This document shows, piece after piece, positions 37,301 through 52,300 of a stretch of DNA of 64,000 nt (positions within the stretch are counted from its first letter, which is position 1; every line of letters begins with the position of its first letter). Under the pieces are notes generated by a model. The model was not told the DNA's origin. It saw only the letters and a list, made by a program, of their open reading frames with translations, and ran no database searches. A program made the translations under genes and the position numbers. Source of the stretch: Semisulcospira habei (Eukaryota; Mollusca; Gastropoda; Semisulcospiridae); assembly GCA_036245525.1 (NCBI GenBank), contig BTPG01000008.1:34240850-34304849 (forward strand), read 5' to 3'.

Positions 37301-40300
37301 CCGGAGCGACGCCCCGAGAAGGCGTAATCTTGCTGTGAGGCCAAAGCGAGGGTGAACAGTCAGCAGGTCTTCCTGTTAGATCTCCAAGCATTGCCAGCGG
37401 AAGCCGGCCGTCTTGCCAATGACAGTGCGCCATCCCATCCGATAGGTCTGTGCCGGAGCCCGGCCGTGCTAGGTGTTGATAAGTGTCTGCCACCCGGTAA
37501 TTTCGAATGATGCTGAGGGGTCCGATTCTGCTTGGGAACCCGTAGATGAACTCAGCCAAAAGGGAGTAGTCCGGTCTGTGGGGAGAGTTGCTCTGCTGCA
37601 CATCAGGCCTGTAGTACTCTCCACTCTCCCTCGTATTCCGTACTGTCAGAGACTCCCTGAATCACTGCAATCGCATCCACTGCCGTACCCGAGAACCTCT
37701 TGGTGCGAGTGCTGCCTGTCCATCTCCCAGCGTGCAGCGCCAGCTGCTCTATGTCTGTACAAACAGTTGCTGCCAGGGTTGCGATCGTCTCAGACGCAGA
37801 GCAGAGGCAGGGGGGGGGGGGGGTCTGCAGCGCATCTCCGAAGGAATGTGATCCAGCTGAAACCAGCCATCAAGGTCCTAATCACCAAGCCGCCCCTGAG
37901 CTTGTGAAGTGCCTTGGTACCCGCCCTGAGGGAGGGAACGTGCTGCCGCATCTTAAGCCATATCAACCTGAGGTTAACAGCTTCAATTTGTACCCTGCCA
38001 TCCGCAGTTTATACCATCAGAAAAATAAGAATGCAGCCCAAAGGTTTTACTTGAAGGTTAGGCCGGATTAGCTTGAAGCCTAGCGGTGCCAAGCCACTCT
38101 AGCCCTACCCGTTAATTATTCTTATTCGAACGTACGTCACCCACTGGTGAATTCAAGATAAGGGTTAAGATGACGTCAACCATACCTGTTGTTCCCAGGC
38201 GGTCATCCAACCAAAGATTAACCGCCCCCAAATGGCTTAACTTCGGTGAACAGAGAAACCGGGGTGTTCAACATGCAAAGGTGGTTGGCTACGCAAAGAG
38301 TCCGTTTCTCTAAGGAGCCCATCCACGGCCCAGGCTTGTGGATCCAGTCTGGAGGCGACAGAGGAAGCTGCTTCCTGTTCCACTTCTGGAGGACCAGCCT
38401 ATCATCGGAGTCTCCTCACACACGTAGAGTAGTTGGAAACCAGCTGGGTGTAGTAACACTTTTTGCGCTGCCGCTGACCCTGCCATAAGGGGTATCCGCA
38501 CTTATGTTGCGCTGACCTCCGACACGCCTTGTCCGACGAGTGCTGTCCCGATCTCTGCACCACCAGCAGACATGCTACACGAAGAAAACCCTGACCGTCG
38601 AGTAGCCGGAGCGCACCCGCACCTTCCATAGTGCAAGCCAATGTTCCCATCTGACACGAGCCAGCCACACCACCTTCCACTCCAGCCAGTGGATGTATCT
38701 GCCTGCATGTTCTCCCCGTCGCTATCCGGCTGATATCGGTCAGGCACTCCCTGCCTAGGTGGCAACTCTGCGTGCTGGTCCCCCATCGGCCTTGCCTCCA
38801 ATGCCCGGGAATCCGCGTCGGGTGCGTTGAGTCAGCCAGGAGTTCGGGTCCTCCCACGCTTCGCCATCTGGTTCCAGAGGGCCGACCATCCAAGTAGTTG
38901 CAAGCGCAGGGCCAAAGGTACTAGTAAATGCCAATAGCCGATACTGGACGTCACCTAGCCTCCGGGTCTGGGATCTGTAAGGGCCTATTGTAGCCCGTCG
39001 GGCATCAGGACATCAGCCCACCTCCGTGGTCTCCTTCTGGGCAGGGCTCTCGCATCCCCAAGTAACGCTGTAGCCAAAACTCCCATCTCTCTGCCGCTGA
39101 CTGAAGCTAGTGGGGACAATCCTGCCGAGGTGGCAAGGGATCCTGCACTGCCGCCTTACCGTCTGCCCAGTCGGTCCCCCAGAAGAATGTCCTCGCGCGG
39201 AGCCTTGCACAGCTGTGTCTTCCCCAAAGACGGGCGAGCGTGGAACCTGTCACAACAGTGCATCCCATCATATCGAGTTGCCACCGGTGATCTCCGCCAA
39301 GGAGTTGGCTGTGGAGTGGTATGCCATCCTAAACGCTGCATGCGTGTCCTGCGCCAAAGGGCCCGAGGCTGAAAGGTCCTAGGTGTTCTCCAGACCCTTG
39401 CTCATGGAAGGTGCCGCCCTCTCGAGGAAATCCCACGCCAGCTAGGGAGAAGCGAACCCTGCGAGCAGTCCTGTCCAAGCCTCGTTTCAGAGTCTGTAGA
39501 CTGTGGGGAGCTGCCACCTGCATCAACGCCTCCTTATCCACCGCTAGCACAGAACCGCCCGGAAGAGACTCCAAATCACTGCCATCGGAAGAAGATGTTC
39601 ATCTCTTCTGGTCATCGGGAGTCTCAGAAGAACATCTGGTCTCCGCCGCCATCTTGCCGCGTGGTAGCCAAACGCCTCTGCTAGATCCCGTAAGTCTGCG
39701 AGGGAGCGACGTAAAGTACTGGGCTGCCGGATGTGTGGATCATCGTCGCAACCTTCCTCTCAGGGTGAAGACGGCAGGAGGAATGACGTGACGAGCCGGG
39801 ACGCCTCGTCCAAGAAGCGGGGAGTCTGCGATGTGTTGGTGCGCACTGACCATCTGTTAGGAGTGTCCGTTGTCTACCCCGACTCCGGACCATGTCCTCC
39901 GGGTGTAGACTTAGCGCCTCCTTGTCATCCGGTTCTGGATGTAGGCCACCACTGTCGAGTTGTCGGAGAGTACGAGTGTCCTGACCCGTGAGACGCTGCT
40001 CCCACTCAGAGAGAGCGTGAGTCACTCCAGCCTGTTGAAGTGTTTGACGGCTTGATCCCTCGTCCACATACGAGAATATATCCTGACCCATGAGACGCTG
40101 CGTCCACTCGGAGAGAGCACGAGCCACACTGCTTTCATCTCCAGCCTGTTGATGTGTTTGTCCGCTTGATCCCTAGTCCACTTATGAGGATTCCTGACCC
40201 GTGAGACGCTGCTCCCACTCGGATAGAGTGCGGGCCACACTGTGTTGATGCGTTTGCGTTTGCTCCATTGTCCAACCAGCCAAGATCATGTGCCAAAAGG

Positions 40301-43300
40301 GAGGGAGATTCCATCCTGCCGCTGCCATCTCCGTGGTCCCGGCACCAGTGTCGAGGCTGTCATTTCCCCGAGGAAGATCGGTCCTTGAAGATCTGGTCGG
40401 AAGATCGGCCGCTCCTGGAGGGCGCCTCTGATGCTCGGTGTCACGAAGAGATCCGCCTCTGCACTGTACCCGTTATTGTCCGCTAGTTGGAGAGGCGGAG
40501 AGGGAAATGAAGACTTCCCTGGCGTTAGGCATCTGTAGTGCCCTGTCCCCAGCTGATGTGGTCGCCCTAACGAACATGTAGACTTCGTCCCAGCATGATG
40601 CAGGGCCATGGCCACTGTGAGTCTCTCTCTACCTCCTAGGGCGGAGTGTGGGTGGGTGGTTGGCAGGGTGGCGTTCCAGGAGGCCGCACTCGACGAGGAA
40701 CCACCTCTCGATGGCTGCTGACCGAGTTAGTTCCTCCCAATAGTGCTTCGGACATTGAGGATCCGCCCTGCGATTTCGTTCTCGTCTGTGGCTCCACTCT
40801 TCGACTCGGGACCCTGACGCCTGTGTTCCTCTCCATGCTCCTAAGGCATTGGGGAGGTATCCTGGGGGTTCAATTGCGAGGGGGCAGCACCTCCCGTCGG
40901 CTGGCTCCAATGACCGAATGTCCGTCCTCCCTAGGGACAGCTTCAGTCTCCATAACATTTTCCTGTCCAAACACGATAGGGAAGCACGTCCCGTCAGTTG
41001 GTTTTGTTGACCGCATGACCGTCCTGAGAGGGAGGGTCCTGGTCCCAAAACCTTGCTTGTCTGAGACTCATATCTCGCCTTCCGCCTTACTGCGAGGGGC
41101 CTGAGCTCCATCTGTCGACACGTACCCAAAGGACGAATCCCGTCGAGGGCGGTCTTGCATATCCGGGGCCTCAACGAGATGGGGTGGAGCTCTTGCGTGT
41201 GTTCTGTGTCTCACATGACTGAAATCTCGCCCTCCATTTACTGTGAGATGCCTGAGATCCATATGTCGACCCATACCTAGGGGACGAATCCTGTAGTGAG
41301 CGTCCTTGCACATCCGGGGCCTCTACGAGGCGGGGGTGGAGCTCTTGTGTGCATTCTGTGGCTATCTTTCCTGTCCCTCCCTGAAAGGTGCATCCTAGAT
41401 GCGGCCCGGTGACGGCGCTGGTCCGGGCTAAGGCTGGCGGGCACCTGCCTCTCAGAGGGTGGTGGGTCCCCCGCTTGGGCTCTCTCTTTCTCTCTGTCTC
41501 TCACCTGGGGGGTGATAATCTGGCCCAACATCTTTACTGCTGGGGGACCGAGCTCCATATGCTGACACATGCCTAGGGGCGAACCCCATCACTGGTGGTC
41601 GAGCATGTCCTGGGCCTCTACGAGGCGGGGTGGAGCTCTTGGTGCTGGGTCCGAATGGGGGGGCAAGCCCTGATCGCTGCTGCTAGGCTCATTCATCCGC
41701 TCAGGGCAGGGCAGCGCTGCCTGAGGCACTGACCAGTATGACTCTGCCTTTCCCTTCATGGTTGTTGATGCTGTTTTGTTCGTCAGCTGTGTGCAAGGCA
41801 CCTGTTTATCCCTCCGGGAAAACGCCCACAGCTGTGACCATCTCTCTTCCTCCCATGTCACGCACTGTCGCCTGTCTGATCGAAGGAGCAGCCCGAGCAT
41901 GGTAGGCAGACATCATGGCCGACGCTAGGCCACTGGAAGGCGCCACACTTGGTGCAGGTCCGTACCTAAGCACTGTAACAAAGGACAGAAGAAGACCGGC
42001 GAGAAGCGGGGAGCCTCTGAAGAGGGACCGCACTCCCGGTCGGCTTGCATACATCATTGCCCGGTCACCACTGCCGACCAATCGTAACCGGCTGGAAGCA
42101 GTAACCGCTGTTTTACTTTGTCATGGCTCAAACCGGTAATCCCACAGAAAACCCAGCACCAAGTAATCCACAAAACACATAGGTAATCCAAGCACAAACA
42201 CAATGCACCACACGTCCACGAATGTCCGTAACACAAATAATCCAAAGAATTCAGAGTAGACAACGGTTATCCCACCATCCACAGCCAGAGCACGCGAGGA
42301 GCACACGGCCTGTCCTGGTGAGCTAAGCAAAGAGATTAGCGGGAAACGGTGAGCGCGCCACCAGATAGGGAGGCAGGGGAGGCCACTCGGGGGATCCTGG
42401 TAATGACACCCTTGTGGTTGCCTCCCCTGTCGTCAGGTACACAACGAGTTTTTGGGGGCTAAAATTGTTAAGCTAAGCGAAGCATTCCTAGTAGTAATGC
42501 CGTCAGTAATGATTTTGAGAAAATAAATGTATGTTCATCTTTGACTGTAATTTTAGTTTATTTATCTTTGACATTGTGCTACAGCTAATAAAACTAAACA
42601 CACAATGATATTCCAGATAAATTTAAGACTCATAACCCACCAAAAAAGAATGCTTTTCATAATAAAATTCAACCTTTCCTTCACATTATATCAATACAAA
42701 TAGACTGATGACTTTTTTATTTTCGAATTTACGCATTGCCACAAACTGCTTCTAAAATTTAGATGAATTTCAGCTCTCACCAGCCAAGCGTGGCATATGG
42801 GCAGGGTTGGTGGGCATGCTGGAGCCAAAGACATTCTCGGCTTGAATGCGGAAGGCATAGTTGTTGTCCGGTGACAGGCCGGTCACGAAGTAGCTGGTGC
42901 CCACCACACGGCGAGCAAGTGGCATCCACTCCATATCAGGAAGATGCTGCCGACAGCGAGTCACATGTTGAATGATTGTTTTGATGTTGCATTTATGAAA
43001 CAAAATGGAGATTACCACACTCAGCCCTAACAAACCACAGTAAGATGTGAATCAACCATATTAGTTCAAGGGTGGTGCCAGAATAGCTTGGACTATCATG
43101 GTTGTCCAGGCACCAACATGACGCTGATGACCATGCACCATGTAGCCCTGACACACTACAACTAGATACAAATTGTAGATATGGTCAAACATGACAGTTC
43201 AAGGGTGGTGCCAGAATAGCTTGCCAACCACTCCAAGCTGGGCAGATGCTGTCAACATTGGTCACGAAATGAGCAAGTGTTTTGACATTGCAGCTATGAA

Positions 43301-46300
43301 ACATAATGTTGATTACCCCCACACAGCCCTGACACACTACAAGAAGACATAAATTGACCATGATAGTACAAGAGTGATGAAAAATCAATGATCCATAATG
43401 ACTGACCTGGTAGTGAACTGAATAAGTGACTGGCACAGAGTCCAGAAGGTATGAGGGCACCTCTGCTGGACGCCAAGTCAACCTCAGGCCACCAGGGGAC
43501 ACATCGGAGATGAGGGGCTCCTGACGAGTCATGATGGGGGGTACTGTAAATAGAAAAATAGACCTAAACAGCAATGGCAACACAACTGCTAGTGCTAGAG
43601 AAAGATAACACAATTGTGCAAAATATATTGCAGCAAAAAAATTGCACTGAAGGAATATGGTCAATTCTAGATCTGTTGGTAGTGTTCATATGACAACAAA
43701 CTAATTTTTGTCATCTTATGGCATGCCCTGACACACTGTTAATGCTATTTTTCGGTTTTGTTTGTGTCTTCCTGAATTAGCCGACCAAATAGTCAACTGA
43801 TAAATGGCAGTTTGATTGCAGATCCCATTTACCAAAAAATAAATATTATTTCTTGGGACGTTTTCCTATATCTCTCGTACTTCTCTGTGGCATGCAATAA
43901 TAAAATACACCTCACAATCCCCCCAAAACAAATTTCATCATTAATCTAATAAGCCTGGCATGCTACAACAGGAGACGGATCAACCATAATAGCTTAGTGT
44001 CTCTTGAACGATAATGTAGTCTTTAGACGGCAGGCCTCATATTAGATCTAAAGCTTGATAAATTTCATGATATTATTATTATTATTACTATTTCTATTAT
44101 TATTATATGATGCAATACGATACAAATACCTTTATTGTCCCAAGATGAGAAATTTGTTTGCAGCAGAATTTTTAAAACAGACATAAAAACAACAAATGTG
44201 AACATAAAACAAATAAATACATTTGACTGACTAGAACACACCAACCTATTACAGTGAGTATGTGCATATATATAACATCACAACATCTGTAATGTTAATA
44301 TCCACAAGAAAACGTGCTTAAAATGTGAGACGACACTACCTTATACCATGCGCAAGAACACGCACACACGCGAACACACCTACACAAACATGTATTTTTC
44401 TCTAATATGTATTTTTTCGAAAAATACTTACCGATGGCATTACTATGTGGAATATACCCTTAACTTACCCGATTTCAGCCTAAGACCCTATGTGTGTATC
44501 TACACAACAAGGGTCATAATTCAGAGAGTTGTATCCAAGTGACCGGGTAGTCTCCTCTCCCTTCATCCGGTCACATGAGCTGTGTAGTGGCGGCAAGCGG
44601 GGTAGGTGGGAGGGTCCTCTGAGTAATGTCATCGGTAAGTATTTTTTGAAAAATTACATTTTAGAGAAAAATACATTTGTTTCCTCAAAATACATTACCG
44701 ATGGCATTACTATGTGGAAGAATAGCAAAAAGGAGGAGGGTGCCACCTAAACCCCGTAATGACAGTAAGCTTAGCTTCAAGAGACAACCTCCCGACGATT
44801 TCAGCTAAGAGGTACGTAAGGCGCCATCGGCGCTCGGAGAGAGTGTTGCACTGCTGAGAGGTCTCCAACAAGGGCCAGATTGTCTCATTGGCCGGAGAGG
44901 TCTCAGAGATAGAAGCGGGCGAAGGTGGTCTCTGTTCGCCACCCGACCGCTGCGACGAAGCCTCTACTGCGCAGATGCAGTCGAACGCGACGCTGGCGGC
45001 GACCGCTCCGACTTCCTGAGCCCGTGTCCACATTCTCTTGCACCCTGTGGGGAGAGATCTTTATCAGTGGAGTGGAATGTCCATCGCAACCCGGATGATA
45101 TCGTCTGTGTGGAAATCTCAGCTCGGCCAGGGGCCAAGGGCAGGAAGAGGCGGGAGCGACCTCTCCTGAAGGGCTTCACTCTGCGCAGGTAGACTTTTAA
45201 GCTCGGACTGGATCCTGCAGCCGTGATGTCTGGGACAGGCCAGACCCTGTAATGGGAGAAGACTCAACGCCCGAGGCGCCACCGCGGGGTTTCTATTCCT
45301 TGTTCAGAAGGAAGGATTGGTCAGAAGGAGCACCAATCCGTCGGTCCTTAGCTGCATGCAGACTGGATCCGCCGACAGGGCAAGCAGCTTGCTCACTCTG
45401 GCCACTGTGGCGCAGGCCAAGAGGAAGCAGGCCTTCCTAGTCACGTCCATGAGGCGGGCGAAGGGAAGCGGCTCGACTGCCTGAAGTTCAACCAGGTCAA
45501 CACCCAGATCCCCGCTTCCGAGTGCTCTGTCTCTTGGCCGCTCCTTGCGAAGGGCCATGCGAGACTGGCAGTTGTCTCTCGGTCGCTCCTTGCGAAGAAC
45601 CATGCGAGACGGGGTCAACTCTCCCAGAGGCATGAGAGAACGAGCGACTGGGCGCAGGAGGTCGAAGTAGGACATCACTCTGAGAGGTCCTTGCATGCTC
45701 CCGGGCCTGGAAGGCCTAAGTGCAGAAACGTTTTCTGCCATCATCGAGGTAGCCACGGATGGAGACCGGGACCCAGATCTGTGCACTAAGCAGCCACAAG
45801 AAGAGCTCAGCCAGCTGAGGCGTGGTCAGAGCCAGGGGGAGAGGTGCTGGGACTCACCCCAGGACTGTAAGACCCTCAACTTTCCTTCGTCCACCCAGAG
45901 GGTGGATGGTCTGCAGGCTGCCGCAGTCGCCTCCACTGCTGCATCCGCAAAACCTCATGCTGTGAGGGCTTGCTGCACAACCTCCAGGCGTGGGGCAGAA
46001 GTATCTCTGGGCAAGGGTGGAAGAGATTCTGCCTGGGCTGCTTTAGCATCATACGAGGCGTGGGGAGCCGGAGAGGAGGGTCGGTGGCGAGGCTCGAGAT
46101 CTGTTGTCCCAGACCTGTTCCAACTGAATGGTGTGGCGAGCAGTATGACCATGTAGCCTCCCTGAAGCTTGAGGAGTACCTTGGCACTAGCACCGAGGGA
46201 GGATGAGCGTAGGCCACGAGGCCCTCCCTGGAGACTGACAGTGTGTCCACCGCCCACGCAGGGAGTTGGGGGGGGGGATTGGGGGAGGGGGGGGTTGGGG

Positions 46301-49300
46301 GAGGGGGAGGGGAGGGGAGTCCCGGAGGGGGAGACAAAAGTGGGGGCTGCTTGTTCCAACTGGTGGCAAACAGGTCGATCATGGGTGACTCCCAATGAGC
46401 AGAGATCATGCGGGAGAAGTCCGGCTGGAGGGACCACTCAGTGTGGAGGAGCTGTCCTCGACGCGAGAGGGAGTCCGCGAGAACATTAGGCGCTTGGGAG
46501 TGTCGTGCTCAGAGCGCACTCCCGCGATCCCTGCCCCAGAGGAAGCACTGGTAAGTAGCATGCTGAGAGTCGGAGACCGAGTGCTGCCTTGCTTCCGAAT
46601 ATAGGCCACCACCGTCGCAATGTTGGGCAGGGGCAGGATTCCCTGGCCGCAGAGCCACGGGTTCCTGGTGGATGAGTGCCAACCACACCGCCATCAACTC
46701 CAGATCGATGAGATGTTGGTTTCGAAGGTCCGACGACCACCGGCCCTAGGCGGTGCTGAATTCTGGCAGTAATTGAGCCCCCCCAGCCATCGCACCCGTG
46801 TGAATGGAGAATTAGATGGAGGGGTGGAGAGAGAGACTCCTGTCGCCAACCAAGAGTGATCTGTCCAACGGGGCAGGTGCGGCCAGATCAGCAGCGAGAC
46901 TGGGATCGAGTTGAGAGATCTCCCGAGGTCGGACGCCCGTGGAGCAGCAAAAGCAGCTGTAGCGGTCGAGCGTAAGCCTGCCGAGGTAAGAGATCCGCCG
47001 CTGCGCTGATTAGACCCCCAAGCTGGAGCCAGATCCTGCCGGGACCGCGTCCACTAGGGAGACTTGCCGTGCAAGACGTATCCTGTTGAGATCGGTCAGA
47101 AACTCCATATCCAGGTGGACACACTGTCGAGACGGCACCAGGTTTGACTTTCCCTCGTTGAGGAAGAACCCGAGTCGGCGAAGAAGCACTAGGCGAGTGT
47201 CCCTGTTTGCCTCTAGCGAGGCCACATCCTGAGTCCTGAGGCGCAGGTCGTCGAGATAGTTGGAGGTAGGGCTCGAGGAATCCTGCCTGGCTGTGGCAAC
47301 TACGGCGTCCACAATCCACGTATGACCCAAGGGCTGAGGTTGAGACCGAAGGGTAGGGCCCAAACCGATAACAACCCCGCGAAGGTGAATCGTAGGTAAC
47401 GCCGAGAGGCCGGGTGCCAGGGAACGTGCAGGTATGCATCGGAGGACGCGACTGAGCGCATAGTCCAAGACTGTACCGAAGCTCGTAAGGCAATGTCGTT
47501 CCATGCCAGGAGGGGTGACAACAACTTGCTCAGGGCCGAGAGGTCGATGACCGGTCGCCACTTGCCGCCGGGCTTCGGCGCCATGAAGAGCCAAGGGGGG
47601 TCCTGTCGAGCTACTACGACCGTTGCGGCCTACTGAGGCAGCGGGGCAATCTCCCCCCAAAGAGAGTCTGCCTAGCACTGGTTGATCAGAGCGGAGAGCG
47701 ACCCGTGGGCCCTTAGCGACGACTGTCCGAGCGGAACTCCTAACTATGAGACCTGAGAGCGCTGCGGGTGGCTGACGGACGGTGACTAGAGGAAGCTAGC
47801 GCAAGAGTACGTGTCTCCCGAGTGCTCTGTCTCTCGGCCGCCCCTTCCGAGCACCATGCGAGACTGGCAAAGGTCTCTCGGCCTCTCCTTGCAAAGGGCC
47901 ACGCAAGACGGTGTGGACTCTCCCAGCCATCGCTATGAGAGAGCTAACGGGACTGAGTCCTGAGTCCGGCGGGAAGTGGAACCCACAATCTCCGAGGTCG
48001 CACGACAACATGGAGATTTGGGTGATGCGGGGGCTAAAGGCGTTATAACTGTACCCACTGACCCGTCACTGTCCAAAGGCGTGGTAGAATCCTTAGCCCC
48101 TGAGCGGCGTCGCTGATAAAACTCCCAGAGGTGCGACGACTTCCACTCCTTCCATGCAGCGCACTGAGCGCAGGTATGGGCCAAGGAGCAGCCGGAACAG
48201 GGAAGACAAGAGTATGAGAGTCCATCAGCCACAGGAATCCCTTACATCTCCTGCACGTCCTGAAGCAACTGCTTGGGGCCAGCACGAAAGGCCCCGTGAA
48301 CAGTACTCACAACCAGTCGAGGGCTAAGCCCAGACTCGACGGAAAAATTGGAGAAATTTCCACAGAATATGCTGATGGTGCTGTAAAGTCAGTTTACTCG
48401 TAGGCATAACCCAAGGTCTTACCTCGCCATCTTCTAGCCACTAGTGCAGCTTGCAAGGTAGCACAGTAGTAGAACAATCCAATAGAGAGGCTGAAGCCGG
48501 TGAACCATTCATGGTGAAGCTAAGGGTAAGACTGGCGGGTATACACGGCTCACATGACCAGATGGAGGGAGGGGAGACTACCCGGTCACTTGGATACAAC
48601 TCTCTGAGTTACGACCCTTGTTGTGTAGGTACACACATAAGGTCTTAGGCTGAAATCGGGTAAGTTAAGGGGTATATTCCACATAGTAATGCCATCGGCG
48701 CTGTTTGCCGATGACTGTGCGCTGATGGCGCACACGGAGTCTGACCTCCAGACCATCGTCAACAGGTTCTCGGAAGCCTCTCGACTGTTTGGCCTCACCA
48801 TCAGTCTCAACAAGACCAAGGTCCTGCACCAACCAGCCCCAGGCACAAGAGCCCCCCCCCCCCCCCCCTCTCCCAAAGTGTATATCGAAGGCACCGAGCT
48901 GAAGACTGTCAACCAGTTCAGGTACCTGGGGAGCATCATCTCTTCTGATGGTACTATCGACAAGGAAATCAGCAAAGCCAGCCAAGCTCTGGGTCGTCTG
49001 TGCACTCATGTGTTGAATAACAACGTCAAACTCTCCACCACAATCAAAGTCTACAAGGCAGTAGTCCTCCCCAGCCTCCTCTACGGCTGTGAGTCATGGA
49101 CGCTGTACAAAAAGCACCTCAAACAGCTTGAACGTTTCCACATGTGATCCCTGCGCTCACTCATGGGCATCAAATGGCAAGACAAGGTGACAAACCTGGA
49201 AGTCCTCGATAATGCTGGCTTAGTGAGTGTTGAAGCCTTGATCTTAAAGACACACTTCGCTGGACAGGTCATGTCATATGCATGGATGATTCTCGCATGC

Positions 49301-52300
49301 CACGCCAACTCCTGTATGGTGCACTCTCAAGAGGTAGGTTGTCCCAGGCGCCCACACGCAGGCGGAATACTAGGCCAAATGTGCTAAAAATTGCACAAAT
49401 TTGATCATCACTTTCACTACATAAACATCATTTTTTGTTTCTGATTTTAATATGAAAATGAAGATAAAATATTTCTCTTTCAATCTATGTGTGTTTTATA
49501 GTTAAATAAGTTCGGAATTAGTAATAAATTGTGGAAATGTATAGGGGTTTACTCCATTTTGGCCGTGGCGAGGCCTTCCACGCAGCGCGCAGCTAAAGGC
49601 AGCGATTTACACACTCCGGTTTTTCCCGCCGCGGATTTCCGAGACAAAGGACACACACTAAAAATAACCTCATGATGAAAGTAGAGTTGTTTGCCGATCT
49701 GCCGATATAATTTTCGTATCAATATTTGCTGAAATTCTGGTCAAAATCCGACAACGAAAACTTTTTTTGACTTCAAGTGGTCGTATCTGCCATATTTTTC
49801 ATCCGTTTTTGACCAGTAAACGCGGGTATTAAAGCTCAATTTACGCTCTTTCCAATGATAGAAAATCAGCACGATAGCTTTTCTGTAGGAATTTCGCCAT
49901 GCAATCCAAGTGGGGCAACCCTACACTGCCTGCGGCGACTAGCTAGCGGCAAAGTAAACTCGCGAGCCTAGCGATGACTCGGACTCGGCAGATACAAATT
50001 TCGTCTCCTACGAATCTCTTAGACCATATATCTCGGTGAGTAATGCTTAAATTATATATGTTTTGATTAGTAATGTGAGTTTTGTGATTTTTAAAATATA
50101 TTATCATTATGAATAGATGTGTGGAAACAACAGCCGACTCTATTGTTGCTCTAGCAAACTTACGTTAGGATAACGTGGTCAGCTGATCGATGTTTTCTGA
50201 AGTGGCTTTTCCGACTTACAGTGTTAAATAATGCATATTTAATGGTTATTAGTGTTAACAAGAGTTTCAAAAGGCCATCATTTTTTTTGTAAGTCTTGAT
50301 GGTACAGCTAAAGCACAAAATCTAAACAAAATATGAGGCAGGTGCGAGTGGCCGAAAACCGAAAGTGGCTTCTCGGAGATTTTTTTCCGATCAACGGCGA
50401 TTCACTCTTTGCTATTTTTACGATGTTAGTGCTGACTGTGATATAACTGATCAGAATTGTATAGGATAACTTTGTAAAATGGTTTATATTTGGCATACTT
50501 ACACAGTAACAGTGCTGTAGGTTACACGGCACAGTATACTGTTCAACTTTAAGAATTTAAGATGTAATTTAGTTAGACAAGAGTCTGTTTATGTATAGAC
50601 AAATCACTTGTTAATAGTAGTGGCACTGACAGTAATGTCAATAAGAATAATTCATGTTTATATAAAGTTCACAACAAGTTCAGGCTGTGATCATGTGATA
50701 ATATAAATAATGTTTTATTAATTAGACTATGAGTGTGACTATGGAAGGCTGAAATTCTCAGGGTGCTTTTTTCTTTATTTTTCTTCTTCTTCTTCCTGGA
50801 ACACTCTTTACTTTCTTTAATTCCAGAGGATGAGACATATCATCTGCTGATGAAGCATGTTTCTGCAGAAGGTAGAGGCTGCCGGTGCAAGTTACCAAGC
50901 ATGCAGTGCACCAACCGCCTCGTTTTGCAACTTGGTCTTCTTCGGGTCACCACTGGCAAGACTTGAGAGAGAATTTACAGTTTTGCAAAGCAAGCACTAA
51001 ACATGAAACTTGGTAAGGATCTTCCTACACTTAACCATGAAGAAATCAGCCTGCGGAAGAAGCTACACAGTGTCAGTGTGGCAAGCTTTTCTGTCATAAT
51101 CATCATAAGAAAATTCCAGGAGACTCAAAAAAAGGAACGGATTCAGAAGTGCAGTTTTCTGTGATAACATTTTTGCAATTTGCCAAACAGATTTTAGTTT
51201 TTCCTTTATGCTACTTCATTATTTTTATAAACATAGTTTTCTTTGTAATCAAAAGATTGTTATGTTAGGCAACTCGTCTGATCTCAATCGGGTTATGGCT
51301 AGGAATGCAAACAGAATTTCGTTTTGCATAGACATGAAACTTTTTTTTAGATGTGTGTGCTTTTGACTGTGAGCTAGTGACTGTTGCCTTGTCATAATTT
51401 AATATATTTGCATTTGAAATTTTCAGTTTCTGGTCTTGATATTTTGTTTTGATGTGATGATTATATTACTAAATTCTATATCAGATTTTCATATTTCACT
51501 TTTTTTCAGTGCGCTTTCAAAATGACACGTTTCAGATATTGCAATTGCATTGTACAGTATTATTTTGTGCATTTTTTCACCGAGATCTTGAGTATTCATT
51601 TTACATGTGGGCATGAGATTCGCGCGAATCCACACGCAAGGTAATGATTTTGAAATTTAGCATAACCTTTTATTCATAATTATTATTTGCTCATTTAAGA
51701 TTGTTAAGATTTTATTTTTCATCTAAATCATTATTTGCATGCAGTTTTGCACTAGCCAGATTCTGACCTTTATTTTGATATGTGAACCATATTGTTCTTG
51801 AGATCTGCAGATTTTACTGAAACATGCTTTCAGTTTTTGTATTTTTCTAATATCATTTTTTTTAAAATAAATTATTCAGCTAAACCATTACTTGCATTGC
51901 ATTTTTAAGATTCTGGCCTTTCTTTTGATATGTGAACCATTTCTGTGTGTCCAATAGTTCTCGAGATATAAAGATTTGACTTGCACCTGACTTTGTGTTA
52001 CACTCTGTTCATTTTTGTACTGTTGCAAACTGGCATGGTTTAGATACTTTGAACCTTTATAATAGACATATTATTAGCCTTGAGTATACCCAAAAAAACA
52101 GGCATGCATAGTGCAGTATCTTATGTGATATGCTTGATTTCCAGACTAATATTTACATTAGACGATGAATGGTGGAGACCCCAAAGTGGGTGTTCGCGCA
52201 GTTTAACAAGGAAAAATGTGACTCGCAAGAGCACATTCAGGTTCACGTTATTCATACATTATTGTGGAGAAGGAGGTTCAGTTAGTATTATATTCATCTA

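Larger units (their letters stand above)
36293..42528 (-). mobile_element. DIRS-like retrotransposon, copy b, strongly decayed
   Basis: A 6.2-kb element. Inverted ends 36293-36500 and 42335-42528 pair over about 195 bp (tcattaccaggatcccc / ggggatcctggtaatgac; gcggcgctc-type GC block). The internal complementary region is at 36558-36660. Minus-strand remnants of RNase H (HINRLEMKAVWLVLS, HALSEWEQRLTGQDTRTL) are present, but every frame is short. It is more degraded than copies a and c. Confidence 0.8.

Noticed and set aside
50763..50966. Small Cys-containing frame in the orphan transposon
   Set aside because: It starts in a poly-pyrimidine tract, is only 67 codons, and matches no family I know. 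The CRCK-type motif alone is not enough.
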